Positions 34,225 to 42,838 of a stretch of DNA of 64,000 nucleotides are shown here, one piece after another. Position 1 is the first letter of the stretch. Each line of letters opens with the position of its first letter. A program made the translations under genes and the position numbers. This DNA comes from CAZAPO01 sp044841755. Lineage in GTDB: Bacteria > Bacteroidota > Bacteroidia > Flavobacteriales > Flavobacteriaceae. A model generated the notes under the pieces. The model was not told where the DNA came from. It saw nothing but the letters and a program-made list of their open reading frames with translations, and made no database searches. The DNA lies in contig JAXOFM010000006.1 of NCBI GenBank assembly GCA_044841755.1, forward strand, positions 1 to 64,000. Direction: 5' to 3'.

Positions 34225-35037
34225 ATGAAACGACTTTTTTATACATTATTTGTAGTAATTCTTTTTTCATCTTGTAGTGAATATCAAAAGGCAATCAAGT
34301 CTGATGATATCGGTGAAAAGTTTACAATGGGAACTAGCCTTTTTGATGAAGGTAAGTATGGTAAAGCACAACGAATTTTTGAGCAAATTGTCCCACAATA
34401 TAGAGGGAAACCACAAGCTCAAAAGCTTATGTACATGCACGCCTTAACTTATTATCATACTAAGGATTACTATACTGCAAACTATCATATGGAGCGTTTC
34501 GTAAATGCATATCCAGATAGTGAAAAAGTACAAGAAATGGCGTTTTTAGGAGCTAAAAGTTACTATCATTTACCTCCAATTTATAGTAAAGAGCAAGAGG
34601 AAACAGTTGATGCTATAGATAAGTTGCAAGCCTTTATTAATATTTATCCAGATTCAGAATATGCTGATGAAGCAAATAAACTGGTTCAAGAATTAAACTT
34701 TAAGCTTGAGAGAAAAGCATACGAGATTGCTAAGCAATATCATACATTAGGCCCTCATAACAGAGATTTTGAAGCAGCTATAAAGGCGTTTGATAATTTT
34801 ATACTAGATTTTCCAGGAACTTCTTTTAGAGAAGATGCTATGTTCTATCGTTTTGATTCGGCATATGAGTTAGCCATAAACAGTATAGAATCAAAAAAAG
34901 AAGATCGTGTTGATACAGCTATTTCAATGTATAGCGTTTTCAAAAACAGATATACAGAATCTAAACATCTAGAAGAAGGAGACAGAAAGAACGAAACGCT
35001 TTTAGAGTTACAAAAACAATACAATAACCAAGGTTAA
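34225..35037 (+). CDS. bamD: Outer membrane protein assembly factor BamD
   Basis: Lipoprotein of the BAM complex that inserts beta-barrel proteins in the outer membrane. It has 270 residues from ATG 34225 (MKRLFYTLFV), with lipobox C17 (ILFSSC). The TPR-rich body has GTSLFDEGKYGKAQRIFEQIVPQYRG, YYTANYHMERFVNAYPDSEKVQEM and LQAFINIYPDSEYADEANKLVQEL, the YPDS motifs being typical for BamD/ComL. An open extension from ATG 34195 lies over the -7 element and is rejected. It opens the run bamD - rpoZ - coaBC - PorD-like - recN. Confidence 0.93.
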   Translation: MKRLFYTLFVVILFSSCSEYQKAIKSDDIGEKFTMGTSLFDEGKYGKAQRIFEQIVPQYRGKPQAQKLMYMHALTYYHTKDYYTANYHMERFVNAYPDSEKVQEMAFLGAKSYYHLPPIYSKEQEETVDAIDKLQAFINIYPDSEYADEANKLVQELNFKLERKAYEIAKQYHTLGPHNRDFEAAIKAFDNFILDFPGTSFREDAMFYRFDSAYELAINSIESKKEDRVDTAISMYSVFKNRYTESKHLEEGDRKNETLLELQKQYNNQG

Positions 35038-35047
35038 ATTATATATA

Positions 35048-35377
35048 ATGGATTTAAAGAAAGTTAATGCTCCAGTAAATACTGTAACGTACAATAGAAA
35101 CGAAATTGATGCGCCAACAGAAAATATTTATGAAGCTATTTCTGTAATTGCTCGCAGATCTGAGCAGATTAACACAGAAATTAGAAAAGAGCTTATTGAC
35201 AAGTTAGAGGAGTTTGCTACTTACAATGATAGTCTTGAAGAAATTTTTGAAAACAAGGAGCAAATAGAAGTTTCTAAGTTTTATGAAAAACTTCCTAAAC
35301 CTCATGCATTGGCTATTCAAGAATGGCTAAACGAGAAGATCTACTACAGAAATACAACTGAGGAAACTCAAGAATAA
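35048..35377 (+). CDS. rpoZ: RNA polymerase omega subunit-like protein
   Basis: A 109-residue protein of the Bacteroidota RpoZ/omega type. The helix TENIYEAISVIARRSEQINTEIRKELIDKLEEF (about 23-55) corresponds to the omega core that wraps the beta-prime C-terminus. Omega helps assembly of RNA polymerase and, in many bacteria, ppGpp response. The first 20 residues and the last 40 are less typical. It sits 10 bases after bamD and 3 bases before coaBC, the usual Bacteroidota order. Confidence 0.85.
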   Translation: MDLKKVNAPVNTVTYNRNEIDAPTENIYEAISVIARRSEQINTEIRKELIDKLEEFATYNDSLEEIFENKEQIEVSKFYEKLPKPHALAIQEWLNEKIYYRNTTEETQE

Positions 35378-35380
35378 GCC

Positions 35381-36589
35381 ATGTCAATCTTAAGCGGCAA
35401 GAAAATTCTTTTAGGCGTTACTGCTGGTATTGCCGCTTACAAGACAGCTTCTTTAGTTAGGCTATTTATAAAAGCAGGTGCTCAAGTAAAAGTAATTATG
35501 ACACCTGCAGCTAAAGATTTTGTTACTCCTTTAACTTTATCAACATTATCCAAAAATCCAGTACTATCTACTTTTACTAACGAGGAAGATGAAAATGATC
35601 TATGGAATAATCATGTTGAGTTAGGTCTTTGGGCTGATCTCTTCTTAATTGCTCCGGCAACTGCTAATACCATGTCAAAAATGGCTACTGGTAATAGTGA
35701 TAATTTGTTAATGGCTACATATCTTTCTGCTAAATGTCCAGTGTATTTTGCTCCAGCAATGGACCTAGACATGTATAAGCATGAAACTACAAAAGAATCC
35801 ATGGAAAAGCTTCAAAGCTTTGGAAATATTATAATTCCAGCAACAAGTGGAGAACTGGCAAGTGGTCTAGTAGGAGAAGGAAGAATGGCTGAGCCAGAAG
35901 ATATAATTGCTTTTATTGAAAAAGATATTCTTGATGCTTTGCCTCTTCAAGGAAAGAAAGTATTGATAACTGCTGGACCAACCTATGAAGCGATTGACCC
36001 TGTTAGATTTATTGGAAATCACTCTAGTGGGAAAATGGGGTTTGAAATAGCAAAAGCAGCTTCAAACCTTGGAGCTGAGGTGGTTTTAGTATCTGGACCA
36101 ACGCACCAAAAGGTGGAAAGTAGTTTGATAAAGGTAATTCCAGTAGTAAGTGCTCAGGAAATGTTCATTGCTACTCATGATAATTTTAATGATTGCGATA
36201 TAGCAATTCTTTCAGCTGCAGTGGCAGATTATAAGCCAAAATTTACTTCTGATAAAAAAATAAAAAAGAAAGAATCTACGTTAACATTAGAGCTTGAAAA
36301 AACCAAAGATATTCTTGGATCGTTAGGTAAAATAAAGAAAAACCAAGTGTTAGTTGGTTTTGCACTAGAGACTAACAATGAACTGGAGAATGCAATTGGT
36401 AAGCTGAAATCTAAGAATTTAGATTTAATTGTGTTAAATTCGTTAAATGATGAAGGTGCTGGGTTTGGAGGAGCAACCAATAAAGTGACCATCATTCATA
36501 AAGACAAAAATAGTGTTAACTATGCCTTAAAATCTAAAGCCGAAGTTGCTCAAGATATTATGCAAGAAATCTTAAAATACCATGCGTAA
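35381..36589 (+). CDS. coaBC: Phosphopantothenoylcysteine decarboxylase/synthetase CoaBC
   Basis: Two coenzyme A steps: ligation of cysteine to 4'-phosphopantothenate (CoaB) and flavin-dependent decarboxylation (CoaC). It has 402 residues. The CoaC domain (1-180) shows GVTAGIAAYK, catalytic H78 and PATANT (92-97). CoaB (about 190-402) shows ITAGPTYEAIDPVRFIGNHSSGKMG and AAVADYKP. Two CoaC positions differ from the E. coli enzyme as I recall it: the PAMN motif reads PAMD (D128), and the ACGD cysteine is replaced by S161 (LASGLVGEGRM). Its stop overlaps the next start by 8 bases. Confidence 0.95.
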   Translation: MSILSGKKILLGVTAGIAAYKTASLVRLFIKAGAQVKVIMTPAAKDFVTPLTLSTLSKNPVLSTFTNEEDENDLWNNHVELGLWADLFLIAPATANTMSKMATGNSDNLLMATYLSAKCPVYFAPAMDLDMYKHETTKESMEKLQSFGNIIIPATSGELASGLVGEGRMAEPEDIIAFIEKDILDALPLQGKKVLITAGPTYEAIDPVRFIGNHSSGKMGFEIAKAASNLGAEVVLVSGPTHQKVESSLIKVIPVVSAQEMFIATHDNFNDCDIAILSAAVADYKPKFTSDKKIKKKESTLTLELEKTKDILGSLGKIKKNQVLVGFALETNNELENAIGKLKSKNLDLIVLNSLNDEGAGFGGATNKVTIIHKDKNSVNYALKSKAEVAQDIMQEILKYHA

Positions 36590-37469
36590 ACTTTTACTTA
36601 TAGCCTCAATATTTATTGGTTTTACTGCGATGTCACAAGAATTAAATTGTGATCTAGTTGTGAATGCTCAACTTACTGGAAACCAAAACGTTCAAGTTTT
36701 TAAAACTCTAGAAAGACAGTTAACAGAGTTTATTAATAATACAAATTGGACTAACAAGAACTTTGCACAGAATGAGCGCATTAATTGTAGTATGGTTATT
36801 AATGTTAACAGCTACGATAGTGATGTTTTTCAAGCATCAATACAAATAATGTCTTCTAGACCAGTTTTTAACTCTTCGTATAGTACGCCTGTTTACAATT
36901 TTAATGACAAGGATTTTAATTTTCGATATCAAGAGTTTCAGAATATAAACTTTAATCCAAATCAGTTTCAGTCTAATTTAGTTTCGGTAATAGCATTTCA
37001 TATATATCTAATATTAGGTATGGATGCAGATTCTTTTGAACTAAATGGAGGAACTCCATATTACCAGCAGGCTAGAACAATTATGAGCTACTCACAAGGG
37101 AGTAATTTTAGAGGCTGGAAACCAGAAGACGGATTGCAATCTAGATTCGTATTAATCGATAATTTACTTTCGCCTACATATAAAGAGTTTAGAAGCACTT
37201 TATATAATTATCATTTAGGAGGCTTAGACGCGATGCACCAAGATCAAAGAAATGCTAAGCAAAAAATATCTGATGCATTAGAAGGTTTGGAAGTGATGAA
37301 TAATAGAAGACCAAATTCTTTTTTGTTAAGAGTTTTCTTTGATGCAAAAGCAGAAGAGATTGAAGATGTTTTCACGGATGGTCCTAGTATTAGTATTACA
37401 GATTTGGTAGCTTCTTTAACGAGATTAGCTCCAAATCATTCCAATAAGTGGAGAAACATTAATTATTAG
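36582..37469 (+). CDS. PorD-like (DUF4835) type IX secretion protein
   Basis: A 295-residue exported protein with a signal peptide (1-18, ending AMSQ) and a DUF4835 body: ELNCDLVVNAQ, FINNTNWTNKNF, INCSMVINV, FNPNQFQSNLVSVIAFHIYLILGMDADSF, GWKPEDGLQSRFVLIDNLLSP. This family includes PorD, a protein needed for type IX secretion in Porphyromonas gingivalis. Finding it together with two T9SS sorting-domain proteins (18757, 40216) fits a functional T9SS. It overlaps coaBC by 8 bases and precedes recN by 14. Confidence 0.86.
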   Translation: MRKLLLIASIFIGFTAMSQELNCDLVVNAQLTGNQNVQVFKTLERQLTEFINNTNWTNKNFAQNERINCSMVINVNSYDSDVFQASIQIMSSRPVFNSSYSTPVYNFNDKDFNFRYQEFQNINFNPNQFQSNLVSVIAFHIYLILGMDADSFELNGGTPYYQQARTIMSYSQGSNFRGWKPEDGLQSRFVLIDNLLSPTYKEFRSTLYNYHLGGLDAMHQDQRNAKQKISDALEGLEVMNNRRPNSFLLRVFFDAKAEEIEDVFTDGPSISITDLVASLTRLAPNHSNKWRNINY

Positions 37470-37483
37470 ATACCTTTTTTTAG

Positions 37484-39136
37484 TTGCTTACTTCATTATC
37501 AATAAAGAACTATGCTTTAATTGATGACCTTCATGTCAATTTCAATAATGGTTTGACTATTATTACAGGGGAAACAGGAGCTGGAAAGTCAATTCTTCTA
37601 GGTGGTTTGTCCTTAATACTTGGTAAAAGAGCTGATTCATCCACAGTTAAAGACAGTTCAAAAAAAGTTATCATTGAAGCTGTTTTTGATATAGCTAATT
37701 ATAATCTAAAGACTTTCTTTAAAGAAGAAGACCTTGATTTTGAAGCTGAAACAATCCTGAGAAGAGAGATCCTTCCTTCTGGAAAATCTAGAGCTTTTGT
37801 TAATGATTCTCCAGTTAATTTGGATATACTTTCTAAGCTTGGAGCTTATTTAATTGATATTCATTCACAGCATCAAACCCTTGAATTGACAAGTGATAGT
37901 TTTCAATTTCAGATAATAGACGCATTAGCGGATAACTCAAGTTTATTAGCTTCTTATAGAACACTTTTATCTGAACTCAAAGAGGTTTCAAAGAAGCTGA
38001 AAGAGCTTAGAATTCAAAAAGCTAATGCTGTAAAGGAATACGATTATAATTTATTTCTTTTTAACGAATTGAATGATGCTAATCTAGTTTCAGGAGAGTT
38101 AACCGATTTAGAAATAGAACATGAAACGCTCAATAATGTAGAAGAGATTAAAGAGGAATTGATAAAAGCTTATCAAATATTAAACGATGAGCAAGTAGGG
38201 ATGTTATCTGCGTTGTCAAATCTAAAACAAGTGCTAAATAGATTGTCTGGAATATCGACTAATTATTCACATTTGTTTGATCGCTTAAGTAGTCTTTCAA
38301 TAGAGTTAGATGATATATATACCGAAATTGAAAATTCACAAGATAAACTTGAAGCCGATCCTGAAAGACTAGAAGAGGTTAACACTAAGCTTTCTACCAT
38401 TCATAATTTGCTTTTAAAGCATACTGCTTCAAATATAGAAGAGTTAATAGAAATAAGAGAAGAACTTTCAAAAAAGGTTTTAGCTACAGAAACTATTGAT
38501 GATGAGATATTAGCGAAGGGAGCACTGATAAATGAGCTTGATAATAAGCTGGATGCTAAAGCCCAAGAATTACATAATAGAAGAGTTAAGGTCATTCCAA
38601 GTCTAACTTCGCAATTAGAAGATATATTAATGAATTTAGGTATGGAAAATTCTAAGTTCAATATTTCCTTAACTCAATCTGATAACTTCTTTATTAATGG
38701 AAAGGATGAATTAGCATTTTTATTTGCAGCGAACAAAGGAGGAGAATTTAAGCCATTGAAAAAAGCTGCATCTGGAGGTGAACTATCTAGAATTATGCTA
38801 GCGGTAAAATCCATTCTGTCAAAATATATTCAATTACCATCTATTATGTTCGATGAAATTGATACTGGAGTTTCAGGAGAAATATCTAATAAAATGGCAG
38901 AAATAATGCAGCAAATGAGCAAATCGATGCAAGTATTTACCATTACCCATTTACCACAAATAGCTGCTAAGGGAGATACTCACTTTAAAGTTTTCAAGCG
39001 TATAAAAGATGACAAAACTGTTACTGAAATGTCGAAGTTAAATACTGATGAAAGAATAGTCGAAATAGCGCAAATGTTAGGCGGAAAAGAAATGTCATCA
39101 TCTGCAATAGAACATGCTAAACAATTATTGAATTAA
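37484..39136 (+). CDS. recN: DNA repair protein RecN
   Basis: SMC-like ATPase in recombinational repair of double-strand breaks. It has 550 residues: Walker A GETGAGKS at 29-36, a long coiled-coil middle (about 150-370), ABC signature ASGGELSRIMLAVK near 430, Walker B IMFDEIDTGVSGEIS near 460 and the H-loop ITHLPQIAA. The start codon is TTG (37484): an in-frame TAG stands immediately before it and LTSLSIKNYALID is the family N-terminus, so no ATG is available. It ends the dapA/bamD cluster. Confidence 0.95.
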   Translation: MLTSLSIKNYALIDDLHVNFNNGLTIITGETGAGKSILLGGLSLILGKRADSSTVKDSSKKVIIEAVFDIANYNLKTFFKEEDLDFEAETILRREILPSGKSRAFVNDSPVNLDILSKLGAYLIDIHSQHQTLELTSDSFQFQIIDALADNSSLLASYRTLLSELKEVSKKLKELRIQKANAVKEYDYNLFLFNELNDANLVSGELTDLEIEHETLNNVEEIKEELIKAYQILNDEQVGMLSALSNLKQVLNRLSGISTNYSHLFDRLSSLSIELDDIYTEIENSQDKLEADPERLEEVNTKLSTIHNLLLKHTASNIEELIEIREELSKKVLATETIDDEILAKGALINELDNKLDAKAQELHNRRVKVIPSLTSQLEDILMNLGMENSKFNISLTQSDNFFINGKDELAFLFAANKGGEFKPLKKAASGGELSRIMLAVKSILSKYIQLPSIMFDEIDTGVSGEISNKMAEIMQQMSKSMQVFTITHLPQIAAKGDTHFKVFKRIKDDKTVTEMSKLNTDERIVEIAQMLGGKEMSSSAIEHAKQLLN

Positions 39137-39139
39137 TAG

Positions 39140-39147
39140 TATCTTTG
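39140..39147 (+). promoter_or_regulatory. -7 promoter element of fabI
   Basis: TATCTTTG, an exact TAnnTTTG match, 28 bases before ATG 39176 and just after the recN stop. Confidence 0.55.
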
Positions 39148-39175
39148 CTGCCACAAACTAACTAAACATTTTAAA

Positions 39176-39994
39176 ATGTCTTACAATTTATTAAAAGGAA
39201 AAAGAGGTATAATCTTTGGGGCACTAGACCCTAATTCAATTGCTTGGAAAACAGCTGAACGCGTAAATGAAGAAGGAGGGAAGTTTGTTTTAACTAATGC
39301 CCCAATAGCAATGAGAATGGGGCAGATAAAAGATCTAGCTGAAAAAACGGGGGCAGAAGTAATTCCGGCGGATGCTACTTCTGTAGAAGATTTACAGAAT
39401 TTAGTTGAAAAATCTATGGAGATCTTAGGAGGGAAGTTAGATTTTGTACTTCACTCAATAGGAATGTCTGTTAATGTTAGAAAAGGTAGAGCTTATACAG
39501 ATCAAAATTATGATTGGACACAAAAAGGAACTGATGTTTCTGCTATGTCTTTTCATAAAGTAATGCAAACCTTATACAAGAATAATGCTATGAATGAATG
39601 GGGAAGTATTGTGGCATTAACTTATATGGCTGCTCAAAGAGTTTTTCCTGATTATAATGACATGGCCGATAATAAAGCGTATTTGGAAAGTATAGCACGT
39701 AGTTTTGGTTATTTCTTCGGTAAGGATAAAAATGTAAGAGTAAATACAATATCTCAATCGCCAACTCCAACAACAGCTGGACAAGGAGTTAAAGGTTTTG
39801 ATGGGTTTATTGCGTATGCAGATAAAATGTCGCCATTAGGAAATGCCACTGCTTTAGACTGTGCAAATTATACCGTGACACTTTTTAGTGACCTTACTAA
39901 ACGAGTAACGTTGCAAAACCTGTTTAATGATGGCGGATTTAGTAATGTAGGAGTAAGTAATGAAGTGATGGAAGCATTCATGGAAAAACAATAA
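39176..39994 (+). CDS. fabI: Enoyl-[acyl-carrier-protein] reductase (NADH) FabI
   Basis: Last step of each fatty-acid elongation cycle. It is a 272-residue short-chain dehydrogenase-type enzyme. The nucleotide region is KGKRGIIFGALDPNSIAWKTA (about 8-28) and the catalytic block is YMAAQRVFPDYNDMADNKAYLES, with the FabI Y-x6-K pair at the YN...NK positions. FVLHSIGMS and ISQSPTPTTAGQGVKGF follow. It has its own promoter and a terminator at 40017-40049. Confidence 0.95.
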   Translation: MSYNLLKGKRGIIFGALDPNSIAWKTAERVNEEGGKFVLTNAPIAMRMGQIKDLAEKTGAEVIPADATSVEDLQNLVEKSMEILGGKLDFVLHSIGMSVNVRKGRAYTDQNYDWTQKGTDVSAMSFHKVMQTLYKNNAMNEWGSIVALTYMAAQRVFPDYNDMADNKAYLESIARSFGYFFGKDKNVRVNTISQSPTPTTAGQGVKGFDGFIAYADKMSPLGNATALDCANYTVTLFSDLTKRVTLQNLFNDGGFSNVGVSNEVMEAFMEKQ

Positions 39995-40016
39995 AACTTT
40001 ACAAATGATTATAAGT

Positions 40017-40049
40017 AAGACCTTGCATTTTATGTGAGGTCTTTTTTTA
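40017..40049 (+). terminator. Terminator of fabI
   Basis: AAGACCT (40017-40023) pairs with AGGTCTT (40037-40043), with inner CA/TG pairs and a following T run. It lies 22 bases past the fabI stop codon. Confidence 0.82.
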
Positions 40050-40066
40050 TAAAAAACACTCTAGAA

Positions 40067-40108
40067 TTTTATCGATAAAAAAACACACCGTTAATCTTTT
40101 TAACGTGT
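40067..40108. promoter_or_regulatory. Palindrome and hairpin upstream of the T9SS protein gene
   Basis: TTTTATCGATAAAA (40067-40080) is a perfect 14-bp palindrome. Next to it, ACAC(C)GTTAA and TTAACGTGT (40085-40108) form a second stem with a TCTTT loop. The palindrome shares the TTTATCGAT core with the inverted repeat at 29599-29625. A regulatory role is only inferred. Confidence 0.35.
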
Positions 40109-40215
40109 ATTTTACATAGTTTAACGATTAATAAACTATATCTATCCTTTTTTATAGTAATATGCACGTGATTTACCTTAATCGGATAAAAATAAACTTA
40201 ACTAAATTGATTAAT

Positions 40216-41748
40216 ATGAAAAAAATTACGCTATTGATGACTGCTTTGTTATGGTCATCCTTATTTTATGGACAACACTTAAGCGAAGGATTCGAGAGTG
40301 GAATACCAGGTACTTGGGTAGTTGAAACTACATCTGGGTCAGCTTGGGCGTCTAGTTCAGTTACTGCTAATTCTGGTTCAAATTCAGCTCATAATGCTGA
40401 TGCAACTAATCCTACGGCAAGTACTTCATGGTTAATTTCAGAATCTTTTGATTTAACAGGATCAGTTAATCCGGAATTAACGTATTACGAAGCTGTAGAT
40501 TTTCCTGATTTCCCTGGAACAATAGAAGTATATTATGTCTTAAATTATCCAGGAAGTGGTACACCAACTGGGACATTGATTAGAAGTGCTTTCGATTTTA
40601 CATCTGGTGAAGGTACTCCAAATCATGTGTGGAAGTTTAGAGGAGCTATAGATTTAAGTGCAATTAGTACAGAAACTGATGTTAGAATTGCATTTTTCTA
40701 TAATGGAAATAACGGTTCAGAATGGTATATAGATGATGTTCTTGTTAGAGATCAGCCAACATGTCAAGAACCAACTTCTGGAAACTTTTCTAATATAACA
40801 GCTGATAGTGCTGATTTTACATTTGTACCGTTCCCAGCTCAAGGAGAAACTTCTTGGGATGTTGAATTAGTAGATGTAACTGGTGGTGAATCTCAAGGTG
40901 GTGGTACAACTACATCTGAATCTAGTACAACCAAGAGTTTTACTTCTCTTGCCTCAAGTAATAGTTATGACGTTTATGTTAGAGCTAATTGTGGAGGAGG
41001 AGATGGAGACAGTGCTTGGGCTGGACCATTTTCGTTTACTACTTTAGATTCTAATGATGATTGCTCTGGAGCTAATAGTATAACTCAAGAAATTGAAATT
41101 GCTACTGCTGCCTTGGCAACAGCTCACAATGGTAATGTAAGTGGTGCTACTGATTCTGGAATTGCTGCAAATTGTTCTGGAGGAACTCCAGATAATGACG
41201 TTTGGTTTTCTTTTGTAGCGCAAACAGATGCTGTAAATATAAATGTAGATGGATCTGGTGATTTTGACGTTGTTATAGAAGTGTTTTCAACAACAGATGA
41301 TACTTGTGGAACTTTGGTTTACAAGGACTGTGCCGATAATAATATTACACCTCCAGACTCACCTAGCGAGGCATACAGTGGAACAGGCTTTGAAGCTGGT
41401 AAGACATATTTTGTAAGAGTTTACGATTGGAATAATCCATCAACTCCTAGTAACCCAAACTTTACTATTAAAATTTGGTCTTCAGAGTCATTGTCTGAAC
41501 CTGAATTAGAAAAAGATGTAACTGAGTTTAGGTTCTATCCTAACCCAGTTCAAGATAAGTTGAACTTAAGAGCTCAAGACAATATTGAAAACATATCTGT
41601 GTACAATATGTTAGGACAAGAAGTAATGCGTCAAGCACCAAATAAAAATAGTGCAGAGGTTAATATGTCAGGCTTACAAACAGGATCATACTTTGTAAAG
41701 GTTACTATTAATGGTATTACTGAAACTAAGCAGATTATAAAAAGGTAG
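40216..41748 (+). CDS. Secreted multidomain protein with T9SS C-terminal sorting domain
   Basis: A 510-residue secreted protein from ATG 40216 (MKKITLLMTALLWSSLFYGQ); the open frame begins earlier at 40162 but the signal peptide starts here. Domains: a jelly-roll/MAM-like (choice-of-anchor J type) region (about 22-180) with EGFESGIPGTWVVE and EWYIDDVLVRD; a fibronectin type III module (about 185-280); a pre-peptidase C-terminal-like beta sandwich (about 285-430, with NDVWFSFVAQ); then a T9SS type A sorting domain (about 440-510, FRFYPNPVQDKLN to the end). A surface or secreted adhesin or binding protein; no catalytic motif is seen. Confidence 0.88.
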   Translation: MKKITLLMTALLWSSLFYGQHLSEGFESGIPGTWVVETTSGSAWASSSVTANSGSNSAHNADATNPTASTSWLISESFDLTGSVNPELTYYEAVDFPDFPGTIEVYYVLNYPGSGTPTGTLIRSAFDFTSGEGTPNHVWKFRGAIDLSAISTETDVRIAFFYNGNNGSEWYIDDVLVRDQPTCQEPTSGNFSNITADSADFTFVPFPAQGETSWDVELVDVTGGESQGGGTTTSESSTTKSFTSLASSNSYDVYVRANCGGGDGDSAWAGPFSFTTLDSNDDCSGANSITQEIEIATAALATAHNGNVSGATDSGIAANCSGGTPDNDVWFSFVAQTDAVNINVDGSGDFDVVIEVFSTTDDTCGTLVYKDCADNNITPPDSPSEAYSGTGFEAGKTYFVRVYDWNNPSTPSNPNFTIKIWSSESLSEPELEKDVTEFRFYPNPVQDKLNLRAQDNIENISVYNMLGQEVMRQAPNKNSAEVNMSGLQTGSYFVKVTINGITETKQIIKR

Positions 41749-41773
41749 ATAGCATAATTTCGTTATATATATG

Positions 41774-41804
41774 AAAAGCCTCGTTTTTGCGAGGCTTTTT
41801 TTTT
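41774..41804 (+). terminator. Terminator of the T9SS protein gene
   Basis: AAAAGCCTCG (41774-41783) pairs with CGAGGCTTTT (41790-41799), loop TTTTTG, followed by more T. It lies 25 bases past the stop, and directly before the promoter of the next gene. Confidence 0.9.
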
Positions 41805-41813
41805 GTTAATAAT

Positions 41814-41821
41814 TACATTTG
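41814..41821 (+). promoter_or_regulatory. -7 promoter element of the glycosyltransferase operon
   Basis: TACATTTG, an exact TAnnTTTG match, ends 6 bases before ATG 41828, implying a leaderless mRNA. The TTG at 41819, which also opens the frame, is part of this element and cannot be the start. Confidence 0.6.
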
Positions 41822-41827
41822 CAATGT

Positions 41828-42838
41828 ATGACAGAGCAAGACATCTCATTTATTATTCCTGTTTTCAATAGACCTGATGAAATTGAAGAACTATTAGGTA
41901 GTTTTAAAGAATTAGAATCAGATAAAAGTTTTGAAATAGTCATAGCTGAAGACGGTTCTACTATTTCGTGTGAAAGTGTCGTTAAGAAATATGATCAAGA
42001 GCTTAACGTAACATATTATTATAAGCAAAACTCAGGCCCAGGAGATTCAAGAAACTATGGTATGTCAAAAGCTAAAGGAAGCTATTTTATTATTCTTGAT
42101 TCTGATTGTTTACTCCCAAAAGATTACCTAGTAAATGTGTTGAAAAGTCTTAACACAGATTTTGTAGATTGTTTTGGTGGTCCAGATGCAGCTCATGAAT
42201 CTTTTACCAATATTCAGAAAGCAATAAATTTTGCAATGACGTCTTTTATTTCAACTGGAGGAATTAGAGGTAAAAAGTCAAGTATTAATAAGTTTCAGCC
42301 ACGGAGCTTCAATATGGGAATATCAAAAGAGTCATTTGAAGCTACTAAAGGGTTTGGTAGAATCCATCCTGGTGAAGACCCAGACCTATCTATTAGATTA
42401 TGGAATTTAGGTTATAAAACAAAGCTCATTCCAGAAGCTTACGTGTTTCATAAAAGAAGAATATCTTGGAAGAAATTCTATAAACAAGTTTATAAATTTG
42501 GTTCTGTAAGACCGATTCTTAATAAGTGGCACCCACAAACCAAAAAAGTTACTTATTGGTTTCCAACGCTATTTTGCCTAGGATTCATACTATCTTTAAT
42601 ACTTGCAAAATTTGGTTTTATATTGACTCTAGAAGTGTATGCTATTTATTTTATTCTAGCTTTTTTAATTGCAATTGTTCATACAAAGAGTTTTTTAGTA
42701 GCCATATTAGGTGTTTTTGCAATTTGTATTCAATTTATTGGTTATGGTTATGGATTTTTAAAATCTACGATTAAATTGTTGTTGTCAAATAAGAAGTCCG
42801 AAGAAATATTTCCTAATCTCTTTTTTAAGGCTAAATAA
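41828..42838 (+). CDS. Family 2 glycosyltransferase with C-terminal membrane segments
   Basis: A 336-residue GT-A inverting glycosyltransferase, from ATG 41828 (MTEQDISFIIPVFNRPDE). The nucleotide-sugar pocket IVIAEDGST (about 37-45) and the DxD motif LDSDC (about 90-94) are intact, as is SGPGDSRNYG (about 67-76). GEDPDLSIRLW (about 179-189) is the catalytic base region. Two or three hydrophobic helices near the C-terminus (about 240-320) anchor it to the membrane. Acceptor unknown, probably lipid-linked or polysaccharide. Its stop shares a base with the YbbR start (TAATG). Confidence 0.92.
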   Translation: MTEQDISFIIPVFNRPDEIEELLGSFKELESDKSFEIVIAEDGSTISCESVVKKYDQELNVTYYYKQNSGPGDSRNYGMSKAKGSYFIILDSDCLLPKDYLVNVLKSLNTDFVDCFGGPDAAHESFTNIQKAINFAMTSFISTGGIRGKKSSINKFQPRSFNMGISKESFEATKGFGRIHPGEDPDLSIRLWNLGYKTKLIPEAYVFHKRRISWKKFYKQVYKFGSVRPILNKWHPQTKKVTYWFPTLFCLGFILSLILAKFGFILTLEVYAIYFILAFLIAIVHTKSFLVAILGVFAICIQFIGYGYGFLKSTIKLLLSNKKSEEIFPNLFFKAK

